DNA of 64,000 nucleotides from Gammaproteobacteria bacterium (GTDB taxonomy: Bacteria > Pseudomonadota > Gammaproteobacteria > GCA-001735895). The stretch lies in NCBI GenBank assembly GCA_018669845.1, contig JABHSO010000212.1, positions 1 through 64,000 of the forward strand, written 5' to 3'. The notes beneath the pieces are model-generated. The model was not told the DNA's origin. It made no database searches and saw only the letters and a list, made by a program, of their open reading frames with translations. Positions 59,098-64,000 of this stretch are shown piece after piece. The translations under genes and the position numbers were made by a program. Positions within the stretch are counted from its first letter, which is position 1. Each line of letters begins with the position of its first letter.

Positions 59098-61662
59098 TTG
59101 AAATTACCTTCTTTACCCATTACCGCTGTTTTAGGTGATATTCAACAAGCGCTAAAAAAACATAATCAACTGGTATTACAGGCACCGCCGGGTGCGGGTA
59201 AAACCACCCTGGTGCCGTTAGCGCTTTTAAATGAACCCTGGTTAGGTTCACACAAAATATTGATGCTTGAACCGCGACGTATGGCTGCCAGAACGGCTGC
59301 AGAGCGTATGGCTAGTTTGTTGGGTGAAAAAGTTGGTGAAACTGTTGGATATAGAATTCGCCAGGAAAACAGGGTGAGTGCTAAAACCCGTATCGAAGTG
59401 ATTACCGAAGGCGTGTTGATAAGGCTGTTTCAAAGTGACCCCGAGTTACAGGGTACAGGTCTGATCCTGTTTGATGAATTTCATGAACGGAATATAAATT
59501 CAGATCTGGGATTGGCATTAAGCCTGCAGGCTCGTGAACTATTTCGTGAAGATCATAAACCTTTAAAGCTGATGGTCATGTCAGCCACTCTGGATGGTGA
59601 TGGTGTAGCAAAGTTACTGGATGATGCGCCGCTGCTAAACAGTGAAGGAAAAATGTATCCAGTTGATGTGTTTTACGCTAAAACATATAAAGTTAATGAG
59701 CCTATCGTGCAGCCCATGGTAGAAACTATTGTTCGGGCACTGGATGAAACAAGTGGCTCAATTCTTGTGTTTCTACCGGGACAGGGAGAAATTATCAGGC
59801 TGCAAAAAGAACTGTCTAGCATTATCAATAGTGATGTCTGTTTGCTTCCTTTATATGGAGCCTTGTCATTAGCGGCTCAAATGAAAGCCATAGCGCCGCT
59901 AGAAAAAAATAGTCATTTTAAACGAAAAATAGTGTTGGCAACTGATATTGCTGAAACCAGTTTGACCATTGCAGGCATAAGTACTGTTGTTGACAGTGGT
60001 TTAAGCCGGCAGCCACGTTTTGATCCAGCGACAGGCATGACCCGTTTGCACACGCGCCGAATTTCACAGGCATCCAGCATTCAACGAATGGGCCGGGCAG
60101 GTCGAACTCAAGCAGGTTACTGTTACCGCCTGTGGAGTAAAGAGACACAAAATGCATTGGAAAAACAGGTTCCAGCTGAAATACTTCAGGCTGATTTATG
60201 TCCGCTGGTATTGCAGCTATTACAATGGGGAGTGAGTGATAGCAGTGAATTGAAATGGATGGATAAACCACCCAAAGCTGCTTTTAATCAGGCGCTTGAC
60301 TTACTGTATGCTCTGGGGGCTTTAAATCAAAACCCGCAGCATTCAGAAATAGTGAGCCTGAGTGATCACGGAATGCAGATGGCAAAATTTCCAACCCACC
60401 CACGACTGGCTCATATGTTAATAAAATCGGTTCAAATAAATCGATCTAAAATAGCTGCAGCACTGGCCACGTTATTATCGGATAAAGATCCATTACGTCA
60501 ATATGGTATTGATATTGGAGCCAAAGTAGATGTGATGCTTGGTCAAATTCCCTGTGAACAGAAGTTCAAAGGCTGGTTTAATCGAAGCCAGCATCAGCTA
60601 GAAACGTTTGAAAAATTATGCCGCTCTATCAATAGAGAAAAAATTGAAGATATTGATGACAATGATGTTTTAGGATTTTTAATTTGTATGGCATACCCGG
60701 ATAGAGTAGGACAGCGCAGAAGAGAGAATAGCGGGTTATACCTGTTAAGTAATGGTCGATCTGCTGCGTTAAATGCTTCCGATAAACTGGCTAGTAATGA
60801 ATACCTGGCAATAGCTGAACTTGGTGGTCTGGTCACTCAACGAGAGGATAAAATTTATGCCGCAGCTGCGTTGAATAAGAATTTATTTACTACTTTCCTG
60901 TCATCGATGGTGGCACAGCATCAATCAATTGACTGGAATAATAAAACTGATCGGTTTATAGCAGAACAGCAGCAGAAAATAGGATCCATAGTCATTAATA
61001 GAAAGCTACTGGAGACTATTCCACAACAACTCAAACAACAGGTTTTAATGAAACTTGTTCGGCAGAGAGGATTGTCCCTGTTACCCTGGGATGAAAAAAC
61101 CAGGCAGTGGCAGGCTCGTTTATTATGTTTACGTTCGGCTGATGTTACCGCTACTGGCGTTGAATCTCAGTGGCCGGATGTCTCTGATAAAAATTTATTG
61201 GAAACACTGGAAGTTTGGCTTCAACCTTATCTTGATGGAATTAATAAAATTGAAGGTTTTAAAAAGCTGGATTTAAAAAGCTGTTTGTCGGTTTTGCTAC
61301 CCTGGCCTTTGCCTAAAAAATTAGATGAGCTGGCACCATTAACTTTCAAGGTTCCATCCGGTTCGGCAATAAAAATTGATTACTCTCAAACACCGCCTGT
61401 ATTGGCCGTGAAATTACAGGAAATGTTTGGTTGTTTGAAAACACCTGCAATTGCTAATGGAAAAATTCCACTATTGGTTCACTTGCTATCACCAGCCCGC
61501 AAACCATTACAAATTACTCAGGATTTAACGGGCTTCTGGCAGGGCAGTTATCAGGATGTCAAAAAAGAAATGAAAGGGCGTTACCCTAAACATCCATGGC
61601 CTGATGATCCCCTACAAGCTTTGGCTACACGCTACACTAAAAAAAGGAATGCCAGGTCCTGA
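59098..61662 (+). CDS. hrpB: ATP-dependent helicase HrpB
   Basis: APPGAGKTTLVPLALL, DEFHERN, SATLDG, QRMGRAGRTQAGYCYRLW; HrpB C-terminal FKVPSGSAIKIDY...GFWQGSYQDVKKEMKGRYPKHPWPDDP. Confidence 0.96.
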   Translation: MKLPSLPITAVLGDIQQALKKHNQLVLQAPPGAGKTTLVPLALLNEPWLGSHKILMLEPRRMAARTAAERMASLLGEKVGETVGYRIRQENRVSAKTRIEVITEGVLIRLFQSDPELQGTGLILFDEFHERNINSDLGLALSLQARELFREDHKPLKLMVMSATLDGDGVAKLLDDAPLLNSEGKMYPVDVFYAKTYKVNEPIVQPMVETIVRALDETSGSILVFLPGQGEIIRLQKELSSIINSDVCLLPLYGALSLAAQMKAIAPLEKNSHFKRKIVLATDIAETSLTIAGISTVVDSGLSRQPRFDPATGMTRLHTRRISQASSIQRMGRAGRTQAGYCYRLWSKETQNALEKQVPAEILQADLCPLVLQLLQWGVSDSSELKWMDKPPKAAFNQALDLLYALGALNQNPQHSEIVSLSDHGMQMAKFPTHPRLAHMLIKSVQINRSKIAAALATLLSDKDPLRQYGIDIGAKVDVMLGQIPCEQKFKGWFNRSQHQLETFEKLCRSINREKIEDIDDNDVLGFLICMAYPDRVGQRRRENSGLYLLSNGRSAALNASDKLASNEYLAIAELGGLVTQREDKIYAAAALNKNLFTTFLSSMVAQHQSIDWNNKTDRFIAEQQQKIGSIVINRKLLETIPQQLKQQVLMKLVRQRGLSLLPWDEKTRQWQARLLCLRSADVTATGVESQWPDVSDKNLLETLEVWLQPYLDGINKIEGFKKLDLKSCLSVLLPWPLPKKLDELAPLTFKVPSGSAIKIDYSQTPPVLAVKLQEMFGCLKTPAIANGKIPLLVHLLSPARKPLQITQDLTGFWQGSYQDVKKEMKGRYPKHPWPDDPLQALATRYTKKRNARS

Positions 61663-61684
61663 GTTTTCTACAGGGCCATTGAAT

Positions 61685-62299
61685 CTATTTTCCCAGCCCA
61701 CTGGCATAAAGAGCAACAGCTTCGCGCTCCAGCTCGGTCAGCTTTGAAGCAATAGAATGCATAATGGCATTATCGTTAGTTCTTTTGCGGCTGTTAAATT
61801 CAGAAAGTTGTGAGCTGAGATAACGTTTATGTTGACCTGCAAGGCGAGGCAGGCTATCGGTTCCGGCACCGTCTATGCCATGGCAGGAAGCACAGGCGGG
61901 AAGATCAGAATAAGGATTGCCTTTAGTGAAAATATATTTTCCCACACCGGCTAAATCTTTATTTCGAACCTTGTGAGTTAGAACAGGTTTAGCGCTAAAG
62001 TAGTCGGCCAATTCTGATATCTCAGTGTCAGTTAATTTTTCGGCCATTTCATTCATGGTGCCAAGACGTCGCTTTTCACGAAAGTCAGTGAGCTGTTTTA
62101 CGATATATTTTTTATGTTGTCCAGCCAGTCGGGGATAAATGGCATTTGAGCCTTCACCTTCACTGCCATGACAGTATTTACATACCTCTTCTACAATTTC
62201 TAATGTTCGTGGTTGGACTTCTGCATAAACTGTTGAGAGAGGTAGTAGAGTGGTGGTGCTGACCAGGAAAAGTGCTTTAATGAGACTCATTGATTTCAT
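61685..62299 (-). CDS. Cytochrome c4-like diheme cytochrome c
   Basis: Signal peptide; CKYCHGSEGEG and CASCHGIDGAG. Confidence 0.93.
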   Translation of the reverse strand: MKSMSLIKALFLVSTTTLLPLSTVYAEVQPRTLEIVEEVCKYCHGSEGEGSNAIYPRLAGQHKKYIVKQLTDFREKRRLGTMNEMAEKLTDTEISELADYFSAKPVLTHKVRNKDLAGVGKYIFTKGNPYSDLPACASCHGIDGAGTDSLPRLAGQHKRYLSSQLSEFNSRKRTNDNAIMHSIASKLTELEREAVALYASGLGK

Positions 62300-62591
62300 T
62301 GATATGACCTAAGAGGTAAGTCGGTTTGCCTGCACAAATTAAACCGTTTCAGCAGACAAAATACAGAAAAATAAAGAATAAACTAATATTCTAACATAGG
62401 CCTCAGTAAAATTATTTAACCAGGCATTTAATACCGGTTGTAAATATAAATAACGCGTTTATCCATGATTTACCCGCATTAAAGGCTTAAAAAGTTGTTT
62501 TTTCGTAGAATCATTCTATAAGAAATTAATAAAAGAATGATTTTCACCGTAAAGTAGAAAATTGAATATTAAATAAAAGGTACAGGATAAA

Positions 62592-62819
62592 ATGAGAACT
62601 TTAAATTCAGATAATGATTCGCCAAAGGGAAATCTAAGAAATTTTGACTTAAGTGTTGATGAAATAAGACTCATTAAGTCTATTGATGAAATGAATGTTA
62701 CAGTAAACAGGATTCAGCAACTGGACCCTCAATCCCCAAGAATAAAATATATTCGCCTTGAAATTAAAAATCTTGAAGGCCGTCTAGACGATCTAAGAGA
62801 TAATACTTTAATTAGCTGA
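62592..62819 (+). CDS. Hypothetical small protein
   Basis: 75 aa ORF with upstream AAGG-like RBS; no recognised family. Confidence 0.5.
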   Translation: MRTLNSDNDSPKGNLRNFDLSVDEIRLIKSIDEMNVTVNRIQQLDPQSPRIKYIRLEIKNLEGRLDDLRDNTLIS

Positions 62820-63116
62820 TAGCTTTGGGTATTGCCTGTTTTAAGCTCTGTTCTACTGTAAAGTAGAATCTAAGGCAGAGCTATTTTGTCTATAATTTGA
62901 TTAAATACGATCTACTGACCCAGGCCTCCCACAGGCCATAAAGCATGTTGCTTAATTAAAATGCTCAGGTATTGGAGCGCTGATACGAATGCTACCTAAA
63001 TAAAATATAGATTTTCAAGATTGATGAAGGGCCTCCATATAACAGGTTTCTTGAAAAATCTAACATGTGGCATTCTAAAAATTATAACAATTTCCAGAAA
63101 ATAGAAGAGGAACGCA

Positions 63117-63983
63117 ATGAATACACCTGCTAATCAATTACGTGAATTACTGGAACGTCCTGGCTTACTATTAATGCCGGGTTGCCACGATGCCATGTCG
63201 GCTAAACTAATCCAGGAAGCTGGTTTTGAGCTGGGTTTTATGAGTGGTTTTGCAGTCTCTGCTGCTCGCCTTGCTTTGCCCGATACCGGTCTTATTTCAT
63301 TTGCCGAAATGGTCGATCAGGGGCGAAATATTAATAATGCAGTTACTATTCCCATGTTTGGAGATGGCGATACAGGTTTTGGTAATGCGTTGAATGTAAA
63401 ACGAACGGTACAGGGCTTTGCCCGTGCGGGGTTTGGTTGCATCATGCTTGAGGATCAGGTTATGCCGAAACGCTGCGGCCATACTAAAGGTAAAGCGGTT
63501 GTCTCTATGGATGAAGCCTGCTCACGTATCCAGGCAGGAGTCGATGCTCGCAATGAAGGTGATGATATTCTTATCATGGCTCGAACCGATGCCCGAGGTA
63601 CTCACGGGCTTGAAGAGGCGATAAATCGTTGTAAGGAATTTGCCAAAATCGGTGCAGATATTACATTTCTTGAAGCCCCCCTGTCGGAAGAAGAAATGAT
63701 CGAATACTGTAGCTCGGTACCCGGTTATAAAATGGCTAATATGATAGAGCATGGTAAGACACCAATTTTGCCGCCAGCTCGTCTGGAAGAAATTGGTTAC
63801 AAAATATCGGTATTTCCACTGACATTGATTAATGCATCCATCAAGGCGATGCGGGAATCTCTGGCAACTCTTAAACAGGGCAATACGCCAGATAATATTC
63901 TCGATTTTGAAGACCTGAAGTCTGCCGTTGGATTTCCTGAATATTATGAAGGTGAAGAAAAATATTCGCTTGAGCGTGAATAG
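63117..63983 (+). CDS. Isocitrate lyase/PEP mutase superfamily protein
   Basis: LLERPGLLLMPGCHDAMSAKLIQEAGFELGFMSGFAVSAARLALPDTGLIS...MLEDQVMPKRCGHTKGKAVVS...IMARTDARGTHGLEEAI. Confidence 0.93.
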   Translation: MNTPANQLRELLERPGLLLMPGCHDAMSAKLIQEAGFELGFMSGFAVSAARLALPDTGLISFAEMVDQGRNINNAVTIPMFGDGDTGFGNALNVKRTVQGFARAGFGCIMLEDQVMPKRCGHTKGKAVVSMDEACSRIQAGVDARNEGDDILIMARTDARGTHGLEEAINRCKEFAKIGADITFLEAPLSEEEMIEYCSSVPGYKMANMIEHGKTPILPPARLEEIGYKISVFPLTLINASIKAMRESLATLKQGNTPDNILDFEDLKSAVGFPEYYEGEEKYSLERE

Positions 63984-64000
63984 CTATAGCCAAGTCACTT

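Noticed and set aside
1-64000. CRISPR arrays, tRNA/rRNA genes, prophage or intact IS transposases
   Set aside because: No regularly spaced direct repeats, recognisable RNA gene sequences or transposase/integrase ORFs were seen by eye.

Overview
64 kb gammaproteobacterial-looking chromosomal segment, mostly housekeeping, redox and transport genes. No rRNA, tRNA, CRISPR array, prophage or intact transposase was recognised. The most interesting signal is a candidate regulon. A TetR regulator (623..1273) lies next to a glutathione-dependent formaldehyde/S-nitrosoglutathione-type dehydrogenase that is cut by the window edge and absent from the ORF track. Near-identical 14-bp palindromes (AATGAA-NN-TTCATT) occur in three promoter regions: adh/tetR, cyoE plus a Cu-type P-ATPase, and, about 18 kb away, gfa plus a two-gene heme-copper oxidase. 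That oxidase has a CuA subunit II. Its subunit I carries an NO-reductase-like H-x-x-x-E in place of HPxxY, and G-H-A-M where GHxH is expected. This suggests an NO/formaldehyde/glutathione-linked respiratory detoxification module. Other notable items: a nine-heme cytochrome c/cytochrome b fusion with a diheme cytochrome and a secreted ankyrin protein; a TlpA-DUF4266-DUF3570-ApbE cluster with a candidate flavinylation motif (DALTGAS) in the DUF3570 protein; a hemerythrin gene with an in-frame stop; EAL and TolB-like gene remnants; REPIN-like and MITE-like repeats; and small ORFs with integron-cassette-like boundaries.
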